From Candidatus Binatia bacterium (GTDB taxonomy: Bacteria > Desulfobacterota_B > Binatia > UBA9968): a stretch of 8,070 nucleotides of DNA. A program made the translations under genes and the position numbers. The notes beneath the pieces are model-generated. The model had not been told where the DNA came from. It did no database searches and saw nothing but the letters and a program-made list of their open reading frames with translations. The stretch covers positions 1-8,070 of the forward strand of contig JAICHC010000101.1 of assembly GCA_025922795.1 (NCBI GenBank), in the 5' to 3' direction. Each line of letters begins with the position of its first letter. Positions within the stretch are counted from its first letter, which is position 1. Positions 1 through 6,000 of the stretch are shown piece by piece.

Positions 1-81
1 ATCGTTGAGGACGGACAGGTTCTGTTCGAGTCTCGCATCATCAACGAGTACCTTGATGAAAAATACCCGACCCCCCGCTGA
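1..81 (+). pseudogene. GST N-terminal domain fragment, cut off by a frameshift
   Basis: Frame 1 is open from the window edge to a TGA at 79-81. It encodes the end of a thioredoxin-fold GST N-terminal domain. The stretch EDGQVLFESRIINEYLDEKY contains the glutathione-binding E-S pair and the following helix of the family. The rest of the domain, including any catalytic Ser or Cys, lies outside the window. The stop falls directly after a run of six C at 71-76. Adding one C would give YPTPPLMPKNP and join this frame to the C-terminal domain that begins at 81. The fragment is therefore the front half of the neighbouring entry, separated by a real frameshift or a homopolymer sequencing error. Confidence 0.8.
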
Positions 82-437
82 TGCCGAAAAATCCTTATCT
101 GCGGGGCCGCGGCCGGGTACTGATCGATTATGCGCTCAACTACATGCATGAGTCCTACTGGGCGCTGCGCGGTGAGATGCTCAAACCGGCAAACGAGCGC
201 AAGACGGCGGTCATCGAAGAACAGCAATGTGACTTGAGAGGCTTGCTTCAGTATCTCGAGGAAGCGCTGGGCGATCGGAATTTTTTTCTCAATGATTTCA
301 GCCTGGTCGATATCGCCCTAGTGCCGCGCGCACTGCGCATGGAAGCCTACCGCGCCTTGCCGGCACCGTCGCTGCCTCGATTGAGCGCCTGGCTCCAGCG
401 CATGAAAGAACGGCCTTCGGTCAAGTCAATCCTCTAG
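81..437 (+). CDS. GST-like protein, C-terminal helical domain (frameshifted from its N-terminal half)
   Basis: This 118-codon frame is the all-helical C-terminal domain of a glutathione S-transferase or SspA-like protein. Near residues 70-80 it has the motif FSLVDIALVPRALRM, which matches the N-capping box (S-x-x-D) and hydrophobic staple of GST alpha-6. It ends with the usual W-x-x-R-M-x-x-R-P helix. The ATG at 81-83 lacks a convincing ribosome binding site. It aligns with an internal Met, so the true gene starts upstream of the window and reads through positions 1-80 in another frame. GSTs conjugate glutathione to electrophiles or act in stress and ring-cleavage pathways; the substrate cannot be told here. 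If the frameshift is real, the gene is a pseudogene. If it is a one-base assembly error, an intact GST ends at 437. Confidence 0.8.
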   Translation: MPKNPYLRGRGRVLIDYALNYMHESYWALRGEMLKPANERKTAVIEEQQCDLRGLLQYLEEALGDRNFFLNDFSLVDIALVPRALRMEAYRALPAPSLPRLSAWLQRMKERPSVKSIL

Positions 438-466
438 CACGTCGGACGACGACAGCCCGATTTCGT

Positions 467-489
467 CGCGGTCGATCGACTCGATCGCG
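467..489. terminator. Hairpin between convergent GST and Bug receptor genes
   Basis: An inverted repeat has stem CGCGGTCGA (467-475), loop TCGAC (476-480) and stem TCGATCGCG (481-489). It gives nine consecutive pairs, one of them G-U. It lies in the 120-bp gap between the stop codons of two converging genes, where a two-way terminator would be expected. No T-run follows it on either strand, so intrinsic termination is not proven. It could be a 3'-end stabilising structure or a chance palindrome. Confidence 0.35.
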
Positions 490-557
490 TCGTGGCGCGT
501 GTCCGTGCTCGTGTTTGCATTCCTTCAGGCTCTACGCGAACGCTTCAATCCTATCCC

Positions 558-1595
558 TTATTTCAAGATTTCTTTCAGCTTGGCGACCACTGGCGGCGGC
601 GTCTTGAACAGTTTGTGAATCGCCTGCTCGATCTCCTCGCCCGAGGCGGGCGCGATTTCCAAGTTTGCCTTGCCGGCTTCGCTGAGAAATTCCGGATCTT
701 TGACCGTTTGTGAAAATGCCTGGCGCAAGGTCTGCACCCGATCCTTCGGTGTGCCCGGCGGAATCGAATAACTGTACGTAATCGCGCTGGGCTGATGGAC
801 ACCGGCCTCGACGAGCTGGCGCGCTTCCGCGGTCTTGGCAAAGCTGATGGTCAGCGGAACTTTCGGCAGATCGGCATGCGCTTTCGGCGCGCTCTGCAGC
901 ATGATCGAGACCAGATTGTTTTCGAGCGCTTTGCGCCAGGTCGTACGCACCGAGACCCAGGAAAAGCCGCACATGCCGTCGACTTCCCCCGATTCGACCG
1001 CGACGCGCATATCGGCGGTGCCCTTGTAGCCCGCGATCAATCGCATGGGCAGTCCGATTGCCTCCTTGAGAACCTTGGCGACATCATCCGTGGTCGCGCC
1101 CGGTGCGCTGCCCGCGAGTTTAAAAACCGTTTTCGATGCCAGCCATTCGTCGGCGCTCGTGACACCGGTTTTCCGGCTGAGCAGGCAAAGATCGTGGTTA
1201 TAACCCGGCGCGCCCATCCACTCCATCTTGCGCGCGTCGAAAGCGATCCCTTGTGCGCCCACGAGCTGACCGAGGATCTGGTTGCCGTTGAATGCGCCGA
1301 CGGTAAGACCGTCGGGTTTGGCGACCTTGTAAACGTGGTTTGCCGCGATCAAACTTCCGGCGCCCGTCATGTTTTCAACGATGACGCTGGGATTTCCCGG
1401 CACATATTTGCCCATGTGGCGCGCCACCGTGCGAGCGAACGTGTCGAATCCGCCGCCCGGCGAAAAGCCGACAATCATGCGAATCACTTTGCCGCGGTAA
1501 AAATCTTCTCCGGCTGCGCCAGCCTCGACCCGCGCCGCTCCGCCCAGAGTAAGTATCGCCGCCAAACCGATCATTCCGGCTAAACGCTTTTTCAT
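558..1595 (-). CDS. Bug/TctC-family periplasmic tricarboxylate-type solute receptor
   Basis: This 345-residue protein has the usual length of the Bug family, the substrate-binding component of tripartite tricarboxylate transporters. A signal peptide (KKR, hydrophobic residues 5-21, VEA cleavage near residue 25) sends it to the periplasm. Family features in order: the glycine-rich ligand loop GFSPGGGFD (43-51), the ENMTGAGSLIAAN helix cap (74-86), AKPDGLT, and GTPKDR (281-286) before the closing helices. Most family members have V-P-F/Y before the glycine loop; here it is V-G-F. The ATG at 1595-1593 follows AGGAAGGA (1610-1603) at 7 nt, which supports the start. It is divergent from a paralogue that is roughly half identical by eye. 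No TctA/TctB membrane genes are present, so it is an orphan receptor here. The ligand is probably a carboxylate, from family knowledge only. Confidence 0.95.
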   Translation of the reverse strand: MKKRLAGMIGLAAILTLGGAARVEAGAAGEDFYRGKVIRMIVGFSPGGGFDTFARTVARHMGKYVPGNPSVIVENMTGAGSLIAANHVYKVAKPDGLTVGAFNGNQILGQLVGAQGIAFDARKMEWMGAPGYNHDLCLLSRKTGVTSADEWLASKTVFKLAGSAPGATTDDVAKVLKEAIGLPMRLIAGYKGTADMRVAVESGEVDGMCGFSWVSVRTTWRKALENNLVSIMLQSAPKAHADLPKVPLTISFAKTAEARQLVEAGVHQPSAITYSYSIPPGTPKDRVQTLRQAFSQTVKDPEFLSEAGKANLEIAPASGEEIEQAIHKLFKTPPPVVAKLKEILK

Positions 1596-1602
1596 CAGGG
1601 TA

Positions 1603-1610
1603 TCCTTCCT
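1603..1610 (-). promoter_or_regulatory. Ribosome binding site of the minus-strand Bug receptor
   Basis: The minus strand reads AGGAAGGA, then 7 nt, then the ATG at 1595. It fixes the start of the 345-residue receptor. Confidence 0.7.
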
Positions 1611-1615
1611 TGCAC

Positions 1616-1625
1616 GTAGCGCTAC
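1616..1625. promoter_or_regulatory. Perfect palindrome GTAGCGCTAC, candidate operator
   Basis: This 10-bp perfect palindrome lies between the candidate -10 box and the ribosome binding site of the minus-strand receptor gene, about where transcription would start. A dimeric regulator bound here would block initiation of that gene. No second copy was noticed in the intergenic region and no regulator gene is in the window. The assignment rests only on symmetry and position. Confidence 0.35.
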
Positions 1626-1655
1626 AAACTATTGGAAAGCAGGCAATACAGTCAA
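1626..1655 (-). promoter_or_regulatory. Candidate sigma70-type promoter for the minus-strand Bug gene
   Basis: On the minus strand, TTGACT (1655-1650) matches five of six bases of the -35 consensus. A 17-18 nt spacer leads to a weak -10 (ATAGTT or TAGTTT, around 1632-1626). The strong -35 and the distance to the start codon make it plausible, but the weak -10 limits confidence. Confidence 0.35.
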
Positions 1656-1696
1656 CTGAATTTTTTCCACCGTGCGGGGCAGACCTGACTGACGCG

Positions 1697-1726
1697 TTGA
1701 CAATCAGCACCGTTCACCGATATGAG
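1697..1726 (+). promoter_or_regulatory. Candidate sigma70-type promoter for the Bug-NMT1 operon
   Basis: TTGACA (1697-1702) is a perfect -35 box, followed after 18 nt by TATGAG (1721-1726; four of six matches to the -10). Transcription would begin near 1733, leaving a very short leader before the ribosome binding site at 1734. It would drive the plus-strand receptor gene and the genes after it. Confidence 0.5.
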
Positions 1727-1733
1727 GCAAACT

Positions 1734-1741
1734 GGGAGGGG
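1734..1741 (+). promoter_or_regulatory. Ribosome binding site that decides the plus-strand Bug start
   Basis: GGGAGGGG lies 7 nt before the ATG at 1749. An in-frame ATG at 1722 would place this site inside the coding region and add nine residues ahead of the signal peptide. The later start is preferred. Confidence 0.7.
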
Positions 1742-1748
1742 ATCGATT

Positions 1749-2768
1749 ATGCGCATCCAAGTTATCGTCATCAGTGTCATCATCGCAATCGCTGCGGCGG
1801 GAATGTCTCATGCCGAAGATTTCTACAAGGGCAAAACCATTCGCGTCATCGTCGGTGGCAGTGCCGGCGGCGGGTTCGATATCTACACGCGCGCCATCGC
1901 GCGTCACATGGGCAAGCATATTCCCGGTAATCCGACTCTGGTGGTTGAAAACATGACGGGCGCCGGCACGCTGATCGCAGCCAAGTATCTCCACAGCAGC
2001 GCCAAGCCTGATGGCCTGACCTTCGGCATGTTCAACGGTGCTCTGATTCTGGGCAGAGTCCTGGGCATGAAGGGCATTGATTTCGAAGTCCGAGAACTGG
2101 AGTTTCTCGGTGTGCCGGTGCAGGACAGCACCGTCTGCGCGCTGCGCAAGGAGAGCGCCGTCGCCAACATGGAACAATGGTTCGCCGCGAAATCACCGAT
2201 CAAACTAGGCGGCTTGAGCCCCGGCAACAGCACCAGCGATGTGGCGCGCATCATCGGCGCCGCGCTGAAACTGCCGGTGCAGCTGGTCGAAGGTTACAAA
2301 GGAACCAATGAGATTCGTCTCGCCGCCGACGCCGGAGAGATCAACGGCGCCTGCTGGGCTTGGGAAACATTAAGAGTGGCATGGAGCAAAGCCATTCCCG
2401 CCGGCGACGTCAAAGTGGTCCTGCAAGTGACCGCGAAAAAAATCCCCGATCTGGCCAACGTGCCGATGGCGCTCGATTTGGCCAAAACCGATGAAGCACG
2501 ACAACTGCTCAAAGCCGGCGCCATCGATCCAGCGGCGATCGTCCGAGTCTATGTTACGATACCCCGCACGCCGAAAGACCGCTTGCAAATCCTGCGCAAT
2601 GCTTTTGGCAAGACTCTGGTCGATCCGGAATTCGTGGCGGAAGCCAAGAAAGCCAATCTCGACATCAATCCGCTCACCGGCGAAGAAGTGAAAAAGATCG
2701 TCGACGATCTCTTCAAACTCAGTTCCGCCACGAAAACTAAACTGGCTGGGATCCTCGCGCCCAAGTGA
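1749..2768 (+). CDS. Second Bug/TctC-family periplasmic solute receptor, divergent paralogue
   Basis: This 339-residue protein starts at 1749, where the Shine-Dalgarno site and signal peptide fit. The signal peptide has MR, a hydrophobic core at residues 5-19 and SHA cleavage near residue 22; the mature protein begins EDFYKGK. Family landmarks are the ligand loop GGSAGGGFD (36-44), VENMTGAGTLIAA, AKPDGLT and RTPKDR (273-278). It aligns end to end with the divergent receptor, including EDFY-GK, ARHMGK, PGNP and EGYKGT/AGYKGT. The two ligand loops differ (GFSPGGG against GGSAGGG), which suggests different ligands. The coding region ends 29 bp before the start of an NMT1-type receptor gene on the same strand, so the two are probably co-transcribed. 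Family members bind organic acids, amino acids or small aromatics; the ligand here is unknown. Confidence 0.95.
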   Translation: MRIQVIVISVIIAIAAAGMSHAEDFYKGKTIRVIVGGSAGGGFDIYTRAIARHMGKHIPGNPTLVVENMTGAGTLIAAKYLHSSAKPDGLTFGMFNGALILGRVLGMKGIDFEVRELEFLGVPVQDSTVCALRKESAVANMEQWFAAKSPIKLGGLSPGNSTSDVARIIGAALKLPVQLVEGYKGTNEIRLAADAGEINGACWAWETLRVAWSKAIPAGDVKVVLQVTAKKIPDLANVPMALDLAKTDEARQLLKAGAIDPAAIVRVYVTIPRTPKDRLQILRNAFGKTLVDPEFVAEAKKANLDINPLTGEEVKKIVDDLFKLSSATKTKLAGILAPK

Positions 2769-2786
2769 GTACGGCGGATTCAATCT

Positions 2787-2790
2787 GGAG
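2787..2790 (+). promoter_or_regulatory. Ribosome binding site that decides the NMT1-like receptor start
   Basis: GGAG ends 7 nt before the ATG at 2798. A GTG in the same frame at 2765 overlaps the previous stop codon but would put 11 residues, including acidic ones, ahead of the signal peptide. The ATG at 2798 is preferred. Confidence 0.6.
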
Positions 2791-2797
2791 ACATGAG

Positions 2798-3826
2798 ATG
2801 TTACTTGAAATTGGCAAACTGCATCTGGCGCTCCTTTCGCTGATCTTCTGCGGCTTGCTGCCGATCGGCAACAATCGGCTACTGGCGGCGCAGGAAACCG
2901 ATCTGAAACCCGAGAAGAATCGCCTTGAAGTCGCCATCGCCGCCACTGGCCCGCTCTATTTACCCGTGCTCCTGGCCAATCAAGCCGGCTACTTCAGCAA
3001 ACGGGGCGTGACGGTCAACTTGACGACGCTCAGCGCCACCGCATCGGCGCAGGCGCTGCTCTCCGGCCAAGTCGATATCTATCAAGGCGGCGCCTCGACG
3101 ATTCACGCCAACGTCGGCGGCTCGGATCTGATCTATATCGCCGCTTCGGTGGATCGCAGCACATTGGTTTTGTTCGGCCAAAAAGGACTCACGTCATTTG
3201 ACCATTTGCGCGGCAAGTCGGTGGCGACCACTTCCGTCGGCGCCTTCGGCGAGATCGCCATGCGCAAAAGCGCCAAAGAGCACGCCATGGAAATCGGCAA
3301 GGATATCAAACTCCTGTACCACAAGGGTCCGCCGGATGCGCTTTCGACGTTTCTGCTGGGCAACGCCGATGGCGTCATCATCACTCCCCCGCAAACCGAC
3401 ATGGCGCGCAGCAAAGGGTTTCCCGTGATCATCGACTTTTATGAAAAAGGATTGAAAATTATCGGGCCGGGCACGGGCGTGGCGCGATCTTTCATGCAGA
3501 AAAACCCGAACACCTTGAAAATCTTTCTGATGGGTTATCTCGACGGCATCAAGCGCTGTCTCGATGACCCGGTCTACGCGCACAAAATCCTCGCCCAAAC
3601 AAGTAAAATCAGCGATACCAAACTCCTGGAAGACAGCTATCGCAACGGCGTGAAGGTCTGGAACAAAGATATGACCGTCGATCCGGAAGCGATTCGTCTC
3701 GTATTGGATTTTGCCAATAATCCCAAAGCCGCGGAACTGGATCCCAAGCGATTCTATGACAATACGCTCATTCGCGAAGTCAATCGTGATTACGCATCGA
3801 AGCTGTTTCCTGGGGAGATAAAATAA
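2798..3826 (+). CDS. NMT1/SsuA-type ABC transporter substrate-binding protein
   Basis: The protein has 342 residues from the ATG at 2798. A signal peptide (GKLHLALLSLIFCGLL, cleavage after LLAA near residue 31) implies periplasmic export. The mature part opens with strand RLEVAIAA and PLYLPVLLANQAGYF (52-66), the standard NMT1/THI5-like and SsuA/TauA start, in which the cleft precedes the A-x-x-x-GYF helix. GQVDIYQGGAS and the second lobe (LRGKSVATTSVGAFGE) follow, as in the family. The C-terminal IRLVLDFANNPKAAELDP and FYDNTLIREV match the closing helices of the uncharacterised branch rather than nitrate or taurine binders. It lies 29 bp after a Bug receptor gene, probably in one operon. No ABC permease or ATPase gene is nearby. 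The ligand is unknown; aromatic acids, sulfonates and pyrimidine precursors are all seen in this superfamily. Confidence 0.9.
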   Translation: MLLEIGKLHLALLSLIFCGLLPIGNNRLLAAQETDLKPEKNRLEVAIAATGPLYLPVLLANQAGYFSKRGVTVNLTTLSATASAQALLSGQVDIYQGGASTIHANVGGSDLIYIAASVDRSTLVLFGQKGLTSFDHLRGKSVATTSVGAFGEIAMRKSAKEHAMEIGKDIKLLYHKGPPDALSTFLLGNADGVIITPPQTDMARSKGFPVIIDFYEKGLKIIGPGTGVARSFMQKNPNTLKIFLMGYLDGIKRCLDDPVYAHKILAQTSKISDTKLLEDSYRNGVKVWNKDMTVDPEAIRLVLDFANNPKAAELDPKRFYDNTLIREVNRDYASKLFPGEIK

Positions 3827-3891
3827 TTGCGCCGACCGCTCCGCCCGAATTCAAGGGTTTCTAAACTTGCGCGCGTGGCTCAACCGCTCGT

Positions 3892-3920
3892 TTGGAATTT
3901 TTCCGAGGCTACGGTAATTA
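3892..3920 (+). promoter_or_regulatory. Weak candidate promoter before the amidohydrolase gene
   Basis: In the 130-bp gap after the NMT1-like gene, TTGGAA (3892-3897) and TAATTA (3915-3920) are 17 nt apart within an AT-rich patch. The -10 match is poor. No clear terminator for the upstream operon was found in this gap, so read-through is equally possible. Confidence 0.2.
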
Positions 3921-3956
3921 AATCGAAGATCGAATCAGCCAGCTGAGGAGTCATTC

Positions 3957-5039
3957 ATGCGCATTATTGACGCCGACGGCCACGTATTGGAAAGAGACAT
4001 TCCCTGGGCGGATCTAATCGACGCGCCCTACCGTTCGCGCGCGCCAAAAGCCGTGAAAGACAACCGTGGCTTCACTTTCGTCATGATCGATGGAAAACTC
4101 ACGCCCAAGCCGGTGGGCAAAGCCTGCAGCTTCGTGGGCGCGCCGCGCAGCCATCATCCCCAGCCGACCACGGGCATGGTCGATCCAAAGCAGCGCCTGA
4201 AAGATATGGACCTGGAAGGTATCGACACTGCGGTCCTCTTCGGCACTTCCCCGTTTTTAAGCCTGCCGTTCGTCGAAGACAAGGATCTCGCCTGCGCAAT
4301 TGCACGCGTCTACAACAATTGGCTGGCGAATTATTGCAGCGCCGATCCACGCCGTCTCAAGGGCGTGGCCGCAGTCGCCATCCAAGATCCGGCGGAATCC
4401 GTGAAAGAGCTTCGCCGTGCGGTCGAAGAGCTTAAATTTGTCGCCGTCGCAGCGCCGCCGATATCGGCGTCCAAAAAAAATCTTGACGATGCTGATCTGT
4501 TTCCGTTCTTCGCCGAAGCGCAGCGCCTCGACGTGCCGGTATGTATTCACGTCGGCGCGGGCGATGGTGTGCCGGCGGGGACAGAGCGCTTCGATCACCC
4601 CTTCTTCACCCACGCGATGGCGCACCCCTTCGAGCAAATGATCGCTTCGCTGTGCGTGGTTGCGGGCGGTTTGCTGGAAAGATTTCCGCGCTTGAAATTT
4701 GCCTTCATGGAAGCGGGCTGCGGATGGGTGCCGTACTGGATGGAGCGGCTCGACGAGCATTATGAGATCCTTCAGCCAACCGTGCCGTGGCTCACCAAGC
4801 CGCCGAGCGAATACATGAGGAGCGGGCAAATGTTTTATGCCTTCGAGATGGAAGAGAAGACGCTTCCCTTTGTCGCCGAATTCGTCGGCGCGGAGAGGCT
4901 TGTTTTTGCCACCGATTACAATCACAGCGATTCAAAATTCCCCCACACCGTCGAAGAAGTTATGGAGCGAAAAGATCTTTCCGACACGCTCAAAGAGAAA
5001 CTCATGGGCGCCAATGCGGCGACCCTTTATCGTTTGTAG
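3957..5039 (+). CDS. Amidohydrolase-2 family metal-dependent hydrolase or decarboxylase
   Basis: This 360-residue cytoplasmic protein has no signal peptide and starts after a strong GAGGAG (3945-3950) at 6 nt. The TIM-barrel metal site is recognisable: DADGH (5-9) on strand 1, H198 in CIHVGAG on strand 5, H219 or H223 in the THAMAHP segment, and D320 in FATDYNHSD at the end of the last strands. EAGCGWVPYWMERLDE (252-267) is typical of the amidohydrolase-2 (ACMSD-like) group. Classical ACMSD enzymes have D-x-H-x-H on strand 1; here the first His is Asp (D-x-D-x-H), as in a large uncharacterised subgroup. Family members decarboxylate or hydrolyse aromatic and cyclic acids. Its position behind three solute receptors suggests it acts on an imported compound, but the substrate cannot be named. 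Confidence 0.9.
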   Translation: MRIIDADGHVLERDIPWADLIDAPYRSRAPKAVKDNRGFTFVMIDGKLTPKPVGKACSFVGAPRSHHPQPTTGMVDPKQRLKDMDLEGIDTAVLFGTSPFLSLPFVEDKDLACAIARVYNNWLANYCSADPRRLKGVAAVAIQDPAESVKELRRAVEELKFVAVAAPPISASKKNLDDADLFPFFAEAQRLDVPVCIHVGAGDGVPAGTERFDHPFFTHAMAHPFEQMIASLCVVAGGLLERFPRLKFAFMEAGCGWVPYWMERLDEHYEILQPTVPWLTKPPSEYMRSGQMFYAFEMEEKTLPFVAEFVGAERLVFATDYNHSDSKFPHTVEEVMERKDLSDTLKEKLMGANAATLYRL

Positions 5040-5339
5040 CCTTCCAGTGTAATTTGATCCGGGCTGTCTTAGGTCGGTGCGCTAGCTCGTACAGGATCTC
5101 CTTCGTTTCTCCTATTTTCATTTCTGGAATTGGGAAGTTCGCATCGAGCAAGTAACGCTTTGTGCCACCGTTCGTCCAATAAGGACGAGCCTTTCGGAGT
5201 CGATCAGACCAGATGATTTTAGAGAACTTGGGAGCAAGTTTTGAGTAAAGGCAAATCATAGATAATATAAACCGATGGTTGAAGTATCTGTTCGCACCGG
5301 CGTCCGCCTGATCAAGCAGTTCCGGGGCAGGGAGGTCAA
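5040..5339. other. 300-bp AT-richer intergenic region; possible gene remnant
   Basis: No convincing gene is visible between the amidohydrolase and the lipoprotein gene. Base composition is more AT-rich than in the flanking genes, especially at 5210-5280. The minus strand is open across the whole region (5352 down to 5002). Its middle reads like protein (KIIWSDRLRKARPYW and RYLLDANFPIPEMKIGETKE), but there is no ribosome binding site and the frame runs into both neighbours. It may be the eroded remnant of a gene. A candidate promoter for the lipoprotein gene lies at 5241-5268. I saw no RNA gene or clear terminator. Confidence 0.5.
5241..5268 (+). promoter_or_regulatory. Candidate promoter for the lipoprotein gene
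   Basis: TTGAGT (5241-5246; four of six -35 matches) is followed after 16 nt by TAATAT (5263-5268), overlapping GATAAT (5261-5266; five of six -10 matches). The surrounding stretch is AT-rich. The implied leader is about 65 nt and ends with the strong GGAGG at 5331-5335. Confidence 0.35.
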
Positions 5340-5936
5340 ATGAAATCAGCAACGAGGCTGATGGGGATCGTCATTTTGGTGGCGGTGGCTTTCGCCGGCT
5401 GTCACGAAATCGGACACATTGACGGCATTGGCGACTACGGCGGGATTGGCGGCGGGGATGTTAACGGTGAAGTCGAGTATGTCGACACGCGGGCGCAAGA
5501 GATCGAAATCCGCACGGACTCCGGACGCACATCAGTTCTCCGTTACGATGATCGGACTCAGGTCATTTATCGTCAGCGCAATTATTCCGTCGACAATCTG
5601 GAGCGAGGCGACTATGTGGCGGCGCGGGTTCAGCAAGATCGCGAGGGCCGAAGCTACACCGATACCATCACGGTCAGAGAAAGCGTGCAGGATCGCAGTG
5701 GACGCGCCGGCAGCGGCCGCTTCGATCGGATCGACGGCCGAGTCGAATACATCGATGCACGCCGCGGGACCTTCGAGGTCCGCGATCAACGGAATCGCTT
5801 GGTCGTCGTTGCGGTCCCGTTCAACGCGCCGCGCCAGGTGATCGATCGCTTCAATCGCCTGCGCGAGGGAGATTCTGTGCGGATCGAGGGACGTACGGTC
5901 GGCAGCGACCGCTTTGAACTGGAGAACTTTCTCTAG
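5340..5936 (+). CDS. Predicted lipoprotein with two repeated small beta domains
   Basis: The protein has 198 residues and starts at the ATG 4 nt after GGAGG. An N-terminal hydrophobic segment ends in a lipobox-like FAGC with Cys21, so it is probably a lipoprotein; Phe at -3 is less usual. A short glycine-rich linker (29-40, GIGDYGGIGGGD) follows. Two repeats come next. Repeat 1 is about residues 41-112 (VNGEVEYVDTRAQEIEIR ... NLERGDYVAARV). Repeat 2 is about 131-198 (IDGRVEYIDARRGTFEVR ... RLREGDSVRIEG). Each has the G-x-V-x-x-V/I-D, beta pair, then L-x-x-GD-x-V order of DUF5666-like or OB-type small beta barrels. The linker between them is Arg/Gly/Ser-rich. The role is unknown; an envelope or ligand-binding function is only suggested by location. 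It converges on the fumarase gene. Confidence 0.8.
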   Translation: MKSATRLMGIVILVAVAFAGCHEIGHIDGIGDYGGIGGGDVNGEVEYVDTRAQEIEIRTDSGRTSVLRYDDRTQVIYRQRNYSVDNLERGDYVAARVQQDREGRSYTDTITVRESVQDRSGRAGSGRFDRIDGRVEYIDARRGTFEVRDQRNRLVVVAVPFNAPRQVIDRFNRLREGDSVRIEGRTVGSDRFELENFL

Positions 5937-6000
5937 AGTTGATGCGAACAGATCTGTCGGCGCGCTCCAGGGAAAGGTTTGCGTCGCCCAAGCACCAGAT

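Noticed and set aside
795..1583. 262-codon plus-strand frame opposite the first Bug gene
   Set aside because: It is antisense to a clear receptor gene. Its composition (many R, H, D, A) is what the reverse complement of a GC-rich gene gives, and no family motif or ribosome binding site is seen.
1722..1748. Upstream ATG of the plus-strand Bug gene
   Set aside because: It lies in the -10 region and before the ribosome binding site; the ATG at 1749 fits the signal peptide.
2765..2797. GTG start of the NMT1-like gene overlapping the previous stop
   Set aside because: It would give translational coupling, but it would place charged residues ahead of the signal peptide. The ATG at 2798 has its own site at the right spacing.
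4257..4925. 222-codon minus-strand frame opposite the amidohydrolase
   Set aside because: It is antisense to a complete enzyme whose metal-site residues are all in the plus frame. No motif was seen in the minus frame.
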